A stretch of 19,571 nt of DNA from the NCBI GenBank assembly GCA_900552325.1, contig URZG01000011.1, positions 1 through 19,571 of the forward strand. Direction: 5' to 3'. The notes under the pieces are model-generated. The model had not been told where the DNA came from. It ran no database searches and saw nothing but the letters and a program-made list of their open reading frames with translations. Below, one piece after another: positions 1 through 7,385 of this stretch (within the stretch, counting starts at the first letter, position 1; every line of letters starts with the position of its first letter). This DNA comes from an uncultured Porphyromonadaceae bacterium (GTDB lineage Bacteria; Bacteroidota; Bacteroidia; Bacteroidales; Muribaculaceae). Made by a program: the position numbers and the translations under genes.

Positions 1-2544
1 CATCATACCCACCATCGGGAGGAAGATACGCACACCGGCGCCTGCCGAGCGTTTGAGCGAGAAGGGGTTGAAGTCTTTCACGCGGGTCCAGGCGTTACCA
101 CCCTCCACGAAGGCGAGGCCGTAGATCGTGGTCGAAGGCTGGAGCATGAAGGGGAAGTGGAGCTCCACGCCGAAGCGGGTGTAGGCGTAACCTTCCTTAC
201 TCCACGGGGTGAGCGAGCCGTTCTCGTAACCGCGCAGGGCAATGGTCTCGGTAGCGTAAGTATAGGAACCCGACATGCCGTCGCCGCCCACGTAGAAGGT
301 CTCGAACGGAGAGCGCAGCCATTTGTTGTAGCTGCCGAGAAGACCGATGTCGGCGCGGGTCATCAGCACCAGGGTCCACTTGCCGTTGGGATCGGTGAGC
401 GGGGTATAGGTACGCGATTTGAAGCGGAGTTTCCAGTATTCGATCCATTTGTAGAGTTCCTTCTTGGAGGCCACGGTGTTCTCTTTGGAGAGCTTCTCCC
501 AGTTCTTGCCGGGGGAGAAGAGCGAGGCGGGGGGTGTGAGCTGCAGGTTGAGCGAGAATGTGGAGCCGCGGCGTGTGTAGAGGGGGTTGTCGATGGAGTT
601 GCGCGCCAGGGTGAGGCCGAGCACGAGGGCGTTCGACGTACCGTTGTTCATATAGTAGAGGTATTCCCAGTTCTTGAGGTAATACCAGTTGTAGCTCAGT
701 TCGGTGGTGAAAGTGAAATAGTCGTCGGGCCAGTTGAGCTGCTTGCCGAAACCTACGGTCACGCCGGCCATCTGGAGCACCTTGTTGGGGTCGTAGGCGT
801 TCTCGATGGAGTTCTGATAGTAGTCGTTGTAGCTGTTGCCGTACCCGTAGTTATATCCGTAGCCTCCGTAGCCGCTGTAAAGGTAGGGGTTGGACCAGTT
901 GGAGTTATAGTAGGAGGAGTTCACACCGGTCTGGCGCGAGTAGTAGGCCGACACGGAGAGGGAGTTGGGGCGCTTGCCGCCGAACCAGGGGTCGAGGAAG
1001 GAGATGGAGTACATCTGATAGTAGCGGGCGTTGGTCTGCGCCGAGATGGTGAAGGTCTGACCCTCGCCCTGGGGAATCAGCCCCTTGAACGACGATGGAT
1101 TGAAGAGGTTCTTGATCGAGAAGTTGGTGAATTTCAGCGCCAGCTTGCCGATGATACCCGTCTGGCCCCAGCCGAGCGAGAACTCTATCTGGTCGTTGGC
1201 CTTGGATTCGAGATTGAAGGCGATGTCGACCGTACCGTTCTCTTCGTTGGGCTGCACGTCAGGCACCATGTTTTCGGGGTTGAAATGGCCGGTCTGGGCT
1301 ATCTCGCGGAGGGAGCGCATAAGGTCCTGCTTTGAGAAGAGTTCGCCGGGCTTCACGCGGAGATCGCGGCGCACCACCTTTTCGTAGAGGCGGTCGTTAC
1401 CGGTGATGGTCACCTTGTTCACGCGGGCCTGCGGGCCCTCCATCATGCGGAGCTCCAGGTCGATGGAATCGCCGTGGATGTTCTTTTCGATGGGTACGAC
1501 ATTGAAGAAGAGGTAACCTTTGTCCATATAGGCCGATGACACCGCGTCCTCGTCCTGAGTCAGACGCTTGTCAAGGTGCTTCTGGTTGTACACATCGCCG
1601 GGCTTCATGTCGAGGAGATAGTTGAGCTGGTCGGTGTTGTAGAGGGTGTTTCCCACCCAGGTGATGTCGGAGAGGTAGTATTTGTTGCCCTCCTCGAGGT
1701 CGATGAACACGTCCACCTTGTTGTCGCCCCAGGGAGCCACGGAGTCTTTTAGAATTTTGGCGTCGCGGTAACCCATTTCGTTGTATTTCTGGATTATGCG
1801 CTCAAGGTCATCGCGATAGTCCTGCTCCACGAACTTTTTCTGCGAGAAGAGTTTCCACAGATTGCCCCCCTCGTTGGTCTTTTTGATCACGCGCTTGAGT
1901 TTGGAGTCGGAGAGCACTTCGTTGCCGTCGATGTAGATCTTGTGGACTTTCACTTTGGAGTGCTTGTCGACGTTGATCGTCACGATCATCTCGTTCTCTT
2001 TGGAGAGGTCGTCGTTGAGCGTGATCTTCACGTCGGCGTTGCCGAAGCCCTTGGTCTCGAAATATTTCTTGGTGATATCGGTGGCGCGGTTCACGATATT
2101 CTGCGTGATCTGGTTGCCGGCCATGAGCTGCAGGCGTTCCTGCAGTTCCTTCTTCTCGGAATTTTTCATTCCGGTGTAGCGCACTTCCGAAATGCGCGGC
2201 TGTGTGCGCAGGTTGATAAGGAGCCATGCCTTGTCGCCGGCTGTCTTCTCCAGTATTATCTGGGCCTGTGCGAAGAGTCCCTGGCGCATCAGGCGTTTTA
2301 CGGCCGTGGTGATGTCATTGCCCGGAATTTCGATTTTGTCGCCGACCTTGAGGCCCGAGTAGCCGATTACGATATAGTCCTCGTAGTTGTCGGCGCCGGT
2401 GACGCGCACCCCGGCTATCTCGTAGGTAGTGGGGAGTCCGGCGTAGACAACCGGGGGATTGTATATGGTGTCGGCGGCTTCCTGGGCGCGCGCCGGCAGC
2501 AGGGCCATGATGGTCAGTAATGCAAGGAGCAGTCTGTAAGGCAT
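1..2544 (-). CDS. bamA: Outer membrane protein assembly factor BamA (C-terminus cut by window edge)
   Basis: BamA inserts beta-barrel proteins into the outer membrane. The frame is open from ATG at 2544 to base 1, giving 848 residues with no stop, so roughly the last barrel strands are missing. Residues 1-21 form a signal peptide ending in ARAQ. Residues about 40-445 are the periplasmic POTRA region, with segments such as TQPRISEVRYTGMKNSEK and MMEGPQARVNKVTITGNDR. From about 450 on it is an aromatic-rich beta-barrel. The barrel holds ALRGY around R771, matching the conserved loop-6 (V/I)RG(F/Y) motif. Residues about 548-578 are an unusual Tyr/Gly/Asn-rich insertion. The gene lies 58 bases after uppS on the same strand, the order known in Porphyromonas and Bacteroides, so it is probably in one operon with the genes upstream. 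No Shine-Dalgarno sequence precedes the ATG, which is normal for this phylum. Identity is firm. Confidence 0.95.
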   Translation of the reverse strand, partial: MPYRLLLALLTIMALLPARAQEAADTIYNPPVVYAGLPTTYEIAGVRVTGADNYEDYIVIGYSGLKVGDKIEIPGNDITTAVKRLMRQGLFAQAQIILEKTAGDKAWLLINLRTQPRISEVRYTGMKNSEKKELQERLQLMAGNQITQNIVNRATDITKKYFETKGFGNADVKITLNDDLSKENEMIVTINVDKHSKVKVHKIYIDGNEVLSDSKLKRVIKKTNEGGNLWKLFSQKKFVEQDYRDDLERIIQKYNEMGYRDAKILKDSVAPWGDNKVDVFIDLEEGNKYYLSDITWVGNTLYNTDQLNYLLDMKPGDVYNQKHLDKRLTQDEDAVSSAYMDKGYLFFNVVPIEKNIHGDSIDLELRMMEGPQARVNKVTITGNDRLYEKVVRRDLRVKPGELFSKQDLMRSLREIAQTGHFNPENMVPDVQPNEENGTVDIAFNLESKANDQIEFSLGWGQTGIIGKLALKFTNFSIKNLFNPSSFKGLIPQGEGQTFTISAQTNARYYQMYSISFLDPWFGGKRPNSLSVSAYYSRQTGVNSSYYNSNWSNPYLYSGYGGYGYNYGYGNSYNDYYQNSIENAYDPNKVLQMAGVTVGFGKQLNWPDDYFTFTTELSYNWYYLKNWEYLYYMNNGTSNALVLGLTLARNSIDNPLYTRRGSTFSLNLQLTPPASLFSPGKNWEKLSKENTVASKKELYKWIEYWKLRFKSRTYTPLTDPNGKWTLVLMTRADIGLLGSYNKWLRSPFETFYVGGDGMSGSYTYATETIALRGYENGSLTPWSKEGYAYTRFGVELHFPFMLQPSTTIYGLAFVEGGNAWTRVKDFNPFSLKRSAGAGVRIFLPMVGMM

Positions 2545-2602
2545 ATCTCTGTGATGACTGTGTGGGGAGAGACGGATTGGGATTAATGTTAGACAAAAGG
2601 GG

Positions 2603-3391
2603 TTATCTGCCGGCTGTGCCGCTCACCTGCTCGGAGGTGAGGCCGAAGCGTCGCTCGCGCCCCTGATAGTGCAGAAGCATCTCCACGAAGTCGGCTTTGG
2701 AGAAGTCGGGCCAGAATTTCTGCGTCACGGCGATCTCGGCGTACGCGATCTGCCACAGCAGGAAATTCGATACACGCAGATCGCCGCCGGTGCGGATCAG
2801 CAGATCCGGGTCGGGGCAGTCCACGGGGAGGGAGGCGGTGGAGAGGGAGGTGGCGAAAGTTTCCTCGCTGATCTCTGCGGGGTCTATCTCGCCGGCGGCG
2901 GCGCGGGCCGCTATGGTGCGTGCGGCGTTTACGATGTCCCACCGTCCGGAATAACTTAGGGCGAGGTTAAGTACCAGGCCGGTACAATGGGCGGTGGCGG
3001 CGAAACAGCCCTCGAGGCGGCGCCGTGGATCGGCGGGCATACGGGCGAAGTCGCCTATCATCGTGAGGCGCACGTTGTTTTTTATCAGATCGGGGGTCTC
3101 GCGCTCTATGGCGATGCCGATGAGATGCATCAGCGCGTCGACCTCGGGCTGCGGACGGTGCCAGTTCTCGGTAGAGAAGGCGTAGAGGGTGAGGCATTTC
3201 ACCCCTGTCTCCGACGCGATCTCGGTTATGCGCCTGACAGTGGTGACCCCCTCCACATGTCCTTCCGAGCGGTCAAGTCCGCGGGCCTTGGCCCATCGTC
3301 CGTTGCCGTCCATGATGATGGCAACATGGGCCGGCACCTTTGAGGGGTCGAGACTTTCAATCAGCGAGCTGAGATACTGTTTATCGTCCAT
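2603..3391 (-). CDS. uppS: Isoprenyl transferase (undecaprenyl diphosphate synthase)
   Basis: This cytoplasmic cis-prenyltransferase condenses isopentenyl diphosphate units onto farnesyl diphosphate to make the C55 carrier lipid used for peptidoglycan and surface glycans. The 262-residue length is normal for the family. The family signature IIMDGNGRWA carries the metal-binding Asp28, followed by H45, AFSTENW (71-77), and the C-terminal block LLIRTGGDLRVSNFLLWQ with R200, R206 and S208, then E219. These match the known E. coli active-site set at a constant offset. The start ATG at 3391 leaves a usual N-terminal lead before the signature. It sits 36 bases downstream of the PorG-like gene and 58 bases upstream of bamA, so cotranscription is likely. 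Confidence 0.97.
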   Translation of the reverse strand: MDDKQYLSSLIESLDPSKVPAHVAIIMDGNGRWAKARGLDRSEGHVEGVTTVRRITEIASETGVKCLTLYAFSTENWHRPQPEVDALMHLIGIAIERETPDLIKNNVRLTMIGDFARMPADPRRRLEGCFAATAHCTGLVLNLALSYSGRWDIVNAARTIAARAAAGEIDPAEISEETFATSLSTASLPVDCPDPDLLIRTGGDLRVSNFLLWQIAYAEIAVTQKFWPDFSKADFVEMLLHYQGRERRFGLTSEQVSGTAGR

Positions 3392-3427
3392 CGGGCATTT
3401 CAGAGGGATTGGTTTGACAATCAGGGT

Positions 3428-4111
3428 TCAGTCAACATAGTGGCAGGTCTGGCATCTTTCGCCGAACTCGTATGTGACCGAGATCTGTATGTTGGAGTAC
3501 CAGTCGGTATTTCGGCCGAACGACGATTTGATCTGATGGAGATCGGAGAGGGGACCGTCGATATGGTCGTTGAACACTTTAGTCATGCAGAACTCCGCGC
3601 CGAGGTTGAGGCGCGGTTTCATCTTGAACTTCACGCCGAAGGCCATGGGGATGTTGAATCCCACGGCGGTCTGTCCGGAACAGGTGGCGAGCGTGGCACC
3701 CACGCCTACCGCCAGATAGGGGCTCCACCGGCGGAGGTTCTTGTAAGTCTCCCCTATCCCGTAGGGGAAGAAGTTGAACTCCACGCGGGCGCCGAGATCG
3801 TAGGCGGTGGACTTGAACGAATAGTTCTCGCCGCCGGGAAACACATCGTCCATATCCTTCGTGTCGCCGCTGAGGCTCATCACGTTGAATACGGTACGCA
3901 CGGCCCACCGCACGTCGGGGAGATAGCGGAAAGAGGCGCCGGCCGAAAAACCGGGATGCGCGAAGATACTCTGCGAGGCGTCGCCCAGATACCCGGCCAT
4001 GCCGAACTGCCCTCCAAGATCGAACTTGTAGGTGGATTCCTGGGCGCATGTCCTTATGGCGGCGGGGAGCATGGCCAGAATCAGTATGAGCGACAGTATG
4101 GTTTTTCGCAT
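3428..4111 (-). CDS. PorG-like outer membrane beta-barrel protein (DUF6089 family)
   Basis: The protein has 227 residues, with a signal peptide at residues 1-23 (hydrophobic LSLILILAMLPAAI, cleavage after TCAQ). The mature part is made of alternating, aromatic- and glycine-rich strands such as FDLGGQFGMAGYLGDASQ and ARVEFNFFPYG, ending in the strand ISVTYEFGE: an outer-membrane barrel pattern. The YLGDASQ segment near the N-terminus and the place directly upstream of uppS-bamA fit the DUF6089 family. In P. gingivalis the protein encoded at this position (PG0189, PorG) is reported to associate with the PorK/PorN ring of the T9SS. That role is transferred here by synteny and family resemblance, not shown. 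The C-terminus ERCQTCHYVD carries two cysteines. Spacing is 37 bases from the lipoprotein gene and 36 bases to uppS. An alternative reading is a general small porin-like barrel. Confidence 0.78.
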   Translation of the reverse strand: MRKTILSLILILAMLPAAIRTCAQESTYKFDLGGQFGMAGYLGDASQSIFAHPGFSAGASFRYLPDVRWAVRTVFNVMSLSGDTKDMDDVFPGGENYSFKSTAYDLGARVEFNFFPYGIGETYKNLRRWSPYLAVGVGATLATCSGQTAVGFNIPMAFGVKFKMKPRLNLGAEFCMTKVFNDHIDGPLSDLHQIKSSFGRNTDWYSNIQISVTYEFGERCQTCHYVD

Positions 4112-4148
4112 CGTGAATACGGAAAGAAAGGAGGTTGTCTATGCGGTA

Positions 4149-5591
4149 TTACTGCAAAGGTTTGAACCGCAATGCGTTTATGGCTCCGACACGGTAGTAG
4201 AACTGCAGACGCGAGTCCTTGTCGCGGCCACCGAAAAGGAAGAGGCATGGCACATCCCATTCCGTTATCGGGCGTATGGCCTTGGGAACTACAGAAGCCT
4301 GGTATTCGAACACCAGGAGGTCGGCGCCGCTGAGCGCGGGGAAGTCTTTGGGGAGCTGCACGGAGATGTCGCCCTGTCCCCAGGTCATGCCCATATCGCG
4401 CGACACATACACTTTGCCGTTGACCTCATTGCCGTTGCGGCCTCCCATTGCAATGAGGGCAGGCTGGCGCGAGGTGACCCAGCTGAGTGTGTCGGTACGG
4501 GCTATGGTGTAACGTGCCACGGCGTAACCTTCGGCGGCGGGGAGCCCTGAGCCCACTTTAGCCCAGCGTGAACCGTCGTAAGCCCAGGCCGAACCGGTGA
4601 GCACACCCGAGGCGTTGCGGCCTCCGGCGATGAGTACCTGCGGTTTGACGGCCCAGTCGGTAGAGGAGAGCACACTGCCGGAGTAGCCGCTGACGGGGAA
4701 GTCGGGCTGCGCGGCGCTTTCGGAGCCTGCGGGATAAGCCATGTGGGTGTACGACCCGTCGGCACCTTTTTTCAGACCGAGCACGCCGGGGGGATAGGCG
4801 GCCGTTATGGCTTCCCAGCCGGTGGTGCCGGTGGGGGTAAAGGTAGCTCCGTCAGTGCTCGACAGGAGCGCTCCGGAAGCGGAGAGTATATATAATGTGT
4901 TACCGTCGTGCGAGGCGGTCAACGATGATACTTTCACATCTGCGGGGAGATCGGTGTCTGTCTTTTCCCATTTCCCTTTGAAGGGATCGACGGAGCGGTA
5001 AAGCTCTATCCCGTTGCGGGTGGCGGCCAGTGTGTAGGCTGTGCCGAGGAAGCTCACCGTGCGCATCTCCGTGGCGTCGCTTACCGGCATCGGCGGGAGT
5101 GCCGCGTCGCTCCACTGCAGTGAGTCGGCGTACTGGGTGTGTACGTTCACCTTTATTTCGTAGGTACGTTCGTAGGATCCGTTGTAGCTTTTGAGGTAGA
5201 GGGATACCGGTTTGGTGAAGTTGATCTTTTCGTCGGGGGAGGTGAGGAAATCCACCACAGTGTCGTTACCGTGAACCGATGTCATGTGGAACTTGCACTC
5301 GGCGCAGGCATCGGTCTGCATCTTTACAGCAAGGGCGCTGATGTCGGTGCCTGTCGGAAGGGAATCGGCATTGAAAATGGTGCCGTTGACAAGGTCGATG
5401 GAAAAGTACACCGAATCCATATTATTGAGCACCTTGTCGTTTTCCTGAAGCGAGAAACTTCTTACGGCTGTTCCGGAATAATCGGCCGCACCCTCCTGAG
5501 TGGGAGTGTCAGCAGTGTTGCAGGCTCCCGCAAGGAGCAGGAGCGCAGCCGCGCAGACGCCATAAAGTCCTTTATTGATTGCTATTTTCAT
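4149..5591 (-). CDS. DUF6242-type lipoprotein, beta-propeller-like
   Basis: The protein has 480 residues. The N-terminus is a lipoprotein signal: a basic start, a hydrophobic stretch and the lipobox LAGAC with the lipidated cysteine at residue 24. Residues about 40-155 form an N-terminal beta domain (SFSLQENDKVLNNMDSVYFS onward). Residues about 165-480 show repeating blade-like strands with W, GG and SSTDGATF / VSRDMGMTW-type motifs, as in BNR or kelch-like propellers. This matches my memory of Bacteroidetes DUF6242 proteins, whose function is not known. It is the first gene of the set leading to porG-like, uppS and bamA, so a role in the envelope or secretion is a fair inference. A TAACTTTG -7 element lies just upstream of its ATG. 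Confidence 0.72.
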   Translation of the reverse strand: MKIAINKGLYGVCAAALLLLAGACNTADTPTQEGAADYSGTAVRSFSLQENDKVLNNMDSVYFSIDLVNGTIFNADSLPTGTDISALAVKMQTDACAECKFHMTSVHGNDTVVDFLTSPDEKINFTKPVSLYLKSYNGSYERTYEIKVNVHTQYADSLQWSDAALPPMPVSDATEMRTVSFLGTAYTLAATRNGIELYRSVDPFKGKWEKTDTDLPADVKVSSLTASHDGNTLYILSASGALLSSTDGATFTPTGTTGWEAITAAYPPGVLGLKKGADGSYTHMAYPAGSESAAQPDFPVSGYSGSVLSSTDWAVKPQVLIAGGRNASGVLTGSAWAYDGSRWAKVGSGLPAAEGYAVARYTIARTDTLSWVTSRQPALIAMGGRNGNEVNGKVYVSRDMGMTWGQGDISVQLPKDFPALSGADLLVFEYQASVVPKAIRPITEWDVPCLFLFGGRDKDSRLQFYYRVGAINALRFKPLQ

Positions 5592-5614
5592 GCAAGCGTA
5601 GTTGTTTCAAATTG

Positions 5615-5622
5615 CAAAGTTA
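5615..5622 (-). promoter_or_regulatory. Probable -7 element for the DUF6242-porG-uppS-bamA set
   Basis: Read on the minus strand the bases are TAACTTTG, an exact match to the Bacteroidetes -7 consensus TAnnTTTG, about 24 bases before the DUF6242 ATG. A TTTG occurs only 11 bases further upstream, closer than the usual 19-20, so the -33 half is not convincing. The 143-base gap between ribD and DUF6242 otherwise holds nothing clear. Confidence 0.5.
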
Positions 5623-5734
5623 GCAAGTTTTTGCAAATCTTGAGCCATAACGCGGCGTTTTCAGCATTTTTAAAGTTTACAGACGGCTGGAAAGAGGGAT
5701 TTAACATTAGTTGTATGGCGGCGAAAAGCGATGT

Positions 5735-6766
5735 TCAGGCGTAGATGTCGCATCCGGTGAACAGCGGGTTGTTTGAGTACCATTCCACCAGGTTTCCACC
5801 GAAGTCGCGGCGGCAACACATCGGCGAGTGGGGCAGGGGAGGCGCGGCAGCCGTGCCTGCGGTGCCGAGAGGGAAGGGGGCTGTCTCTACCCGCAGGGCG
5901 TCCCAAAGGCCGGCTTCGAGGAGCGCCGAGAGGAATGTGGGGCCTCCTTCAACCAGAACGGAGGTCAGGCCGTGGGTCATGAACAGGCCTCCAAAAAGAT
6001 TCTCAAAGGTGTCGTATCCCTCTATAATTGTAGCGCCGGCGTCGAATATCGGTTCCGAGCCGGTGAGGCGGTGGCTGCGGTCTACCACGAAACGCATCGG
6101 GCTTTCCCCTACCCATCCGCGCAGGGTCAGCCGCGAACCGTCGGCGATGGCTGTGGCGGCTGTGGTGAGTACGGCTCCGGTTTGGGAGCGCAGTTTCATG
6201 GTGAGCAGCGATGTGGCTGCGTTGGAGAAGCGTGCCGGAGACCGGCCGGGTGAGCGCCGTGCGTCCATGAATCCGTCGGACGATTGAGCCCACTTGAGGT
6301 AGATGAAAGGGCGGCGTAGGCGCTGCGCTGTGAAAAACACATGGTTGAGTTCCTCCGATTTGCGGGCGAGAACGCCGGTGGCGACCTCCGCTCCGGCATC
6401 GCGCAGCATCGCTATGCCTCGGCCGTTCACTTTGGGATTGGGATCTCCTGCGCCGACGACCACCCTCGGTATGCCGGTGTCAACCAGCAGTCTGGCGCAA
6501 GGAGGCGTCTTGCCGTAGTGCGAGCAGGGCTCGAGGGTGACGTACATTGTGCTGTCGGCAAGGAGGTGGCGGTCTGCGTGGCTTACGGAGGCCAGGGCGT
6601 TGACTTCGGCGTGCCCTTCGCCGTAGCGGCGATGCCACCCGCTGCCGATGATGCGTCCGTCGGGAGCCACAACAACTGCGCCGACCATAGGGTTGGAGCC
6701 GGTCATGCCGCGCCCCCGTGCCGCCAGGCGCAGTGCCAGGCGCATATATCGCTCGTTGATTTCCAA
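5735..6766 (-). CDS. ribD: Bifunctional riboflavin biosynthesis protein RibD (deaminase/reductase)
   Basis: RibD carries out the second and third steps of riboflavin synthesis, deaminating and then reducing the pyrimidine product of GTP cyclohydrolase II. With a TTG start at 6766 it has 343 residues. Residues 1-145 are the cytidine-deaminase-like zinc domain, with HAEVNAL (H52, E54) and PCSHYGKTPPC (C81, C90) as zinc and catalytic residues. Residues about 150-343 are the reductase domain, with LKWAQSSDGFMDA near its start and LVEGGPTFLSALLEAGLWD later. The frame stays open back to an ATG at 6946, but those 60 extra residues are AT-rich, unlike RibD, and overlap the promoter region, so I reject that start. 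The TTG gives the usual lead EINERYMRLAL; the alternative ATG at 6745 would remove part of the first helix. It is divergent from rpsU. Confidence 0.9.
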   Translation of the reverse strand: MEINERYMRLALRLAARGRGMTGSNPMVGAVVVAPDGRIIGSGWHRRYGEGHAEVNALASVSHADRHLLADSTMYVTLEPCSHYGKTPPCARLLVDTGIPRVVVGAGDPNPKVNGRGIAMLRDAGAEVATGVLARKSEELNHVFFTAQRLRRPFIYLKWAQSSDGFMDARRSPGRSPARFSNAATSLLTMKLRSQTGAVLTTAATAIADGSRLTLRGWVGESPMRFVVDRSHRLTGSEPIFDAGATIIEGYDTFENLFGGLFMTHGLTSVLVEGGPTFLSALLEAGLWDALRVETAPFPLGTAGTAAAPPLPHSPMCCRRDFGGNLVEWYSNNPLFTGCDIYA

Positions 6767-6789
6767 TTCAGTCAGGTTTTTTTGTTGTG

Positions 6790-6797
6790 CAAATGTA
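6790..6797 (-). promoter_or_regulatory. Probable -7 element for ribD
   Basis: On the minus strand the bases read TACATTTG, an exact TAnnTTTG match. Transcription would start near 6783, which is downstream of the ATG at 6946 and supports the short RibD start. No clear TTTG is seen at the -33 spacing. Confidence 0.45.
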
Positions 6798-6879
6798 CGT
6801 AAAAAGCGCCGTAAGTCTCCTCTTCTCCTCGTTATAAAACCGTTAAATAGAAAAAATTGCCGAAAAGAGATGTAAAAAT

Positions 6880-6910
6880 TTTGTGATTCGGAAAATTGTG
6901 CGTAATTTTG
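6880..6910 (+). promoter_or_regulatory. Bacteroidetes-type promoter for rpsU
   Basis: TTTG at 6880-6883 is followed after 19 bases by TAATTTTG at 6903-6910. Both elements and the spacing fit the consensus for the Bacteroidetes primary sigma factor (-33 TTTG, -7 TAnnTTTG). Transcription should begin near 6916, leaving a leader of about 65 bases before the rpsU ATG. Confidence 0.75.
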
Positions 6911-6915
6911 CCCCG

Positions 6916-6941
6916 CTAAAAGCAAAAACCTTAGGCTTTTC
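6916..6941 (+). promoter_or_regulatory. Possible hairpin at the 5' end of the rpsU leader
   Basis: AAAAGC at 6918-6923 can pair with GCTTTT at 6935-6940 across an 11-base loop, with a possible extension by CT/AG if one base bulges. It would fall at the very 5' end of the transcript predicted from the promoter. The stem is AT-rich and could be chance. Confidence 0.3.
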
Positions 6942-6981
6942 AGCATCCGATCACGATAACAATAAACACAAATATTAAAAA

Positions 6982-7173
6982 ATGATCATCGTACAAGTAA
7001 AAGAAGGCGACAACATCGAAAAAGCTCTCAAAAAATTCAAACGCAAATTTGAAAAAACCGGTATCGTAAAGGAACTCCGCAGCCGTCAGGCTTTCGAGAA
7101 ACCTTCGGTAGCCAACCGCAAGAAGATGATGAAGGCCGTTTACGTGCAGAAACTGCGTCAGGTAGAGGAATAA
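6982..7173 (+). CDS. rpsU: 30S ribosomal protein bS21
   Basis: This is a 63-residue, strongly basic protein of the small ribosomal subunit. It begins MIIVQVKEGDNIEKALKKFK, and the downstream helix RSRQAFEKPSVANRKKMMK fits the bS21 family and its usual length. In Bacteroidetes ribosomes bS21, with bS18 and bS6, is known to hold the 3' tail of 16S rRNA so that the anti-Shine-Dalgarno is hidden. Consistent with that, the region before this ATG is A-rich with no SD. It has its own promoter and a terminator directly after it, so it appears mainly monocistronic although followed by xer and hpf. Confidence 0.97.
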   Translation: MIIVQVKEGDNIEKALKKFKRKFEKTGIVKELRSRQAFEKPSVANRKKMMKAVYVQKLRQVEE

Positions 7174-7209
7174 TCCCGCCCACCTTCTTTCGACTCTAAA
7201 AATATCACA

Positions 7210-7245
7210 CCTCGGAGCGCCGCTGCAGCAGCGCCCCGAGGTTTT
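7210..7245 (+). terminator. Intrinsic terminator of rpsU
   Basis: CCTCGGAGCGCCGCTG pairs with CAGCAGCGCCCCGAGG at 14 of 16 positions as an almost loop-less GC-rich hairpin, followed directly by TTTT. It lies 37 bases after the rpsU stop. Confidence 0.75.
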
Positions 7246-7310
7246 GTGCGTACGTATCCGATGTGTGGATATGTTGTATAGCTGTTTTCGGGGAAAATCA
7301 CATGCGAAAA

Positions 7311-7342
7311 TTTGGAATTTCGTAAAATTGTAGTTACCTTAG
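7311..7342 (+). promoter_or_regulatory. Promoter for the recombinase-hpf transcript
   Basis: TTTG at 7311-7314 and TACCTTAG at 7335-7342 are separated by 20 bases. The -7 element differs from TAnnTTTG at one position. Start would be near 7349, about 37 bases before the ATG chosen for the recombinase. Confidence 0.55.
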
Positions 7343-7385
7343 CGAATCTTAAGAAAGAACTTGTTTGAGCTTAAAGCCGTTAACC

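Noticed and set aside
157..1335. 392-codon open frame on the plus strand inside bamA
   Set aside because: It is antisense to the BamA frame, Val/Gly/His-rich and without recognisable domains: a shadow of codon bias.
6767..6946. 60-residue N-terminal extension of RibD
   Set aside because: AT-rich, not RibD-like, and overlapped by -7 elements for ribD and rpsU.
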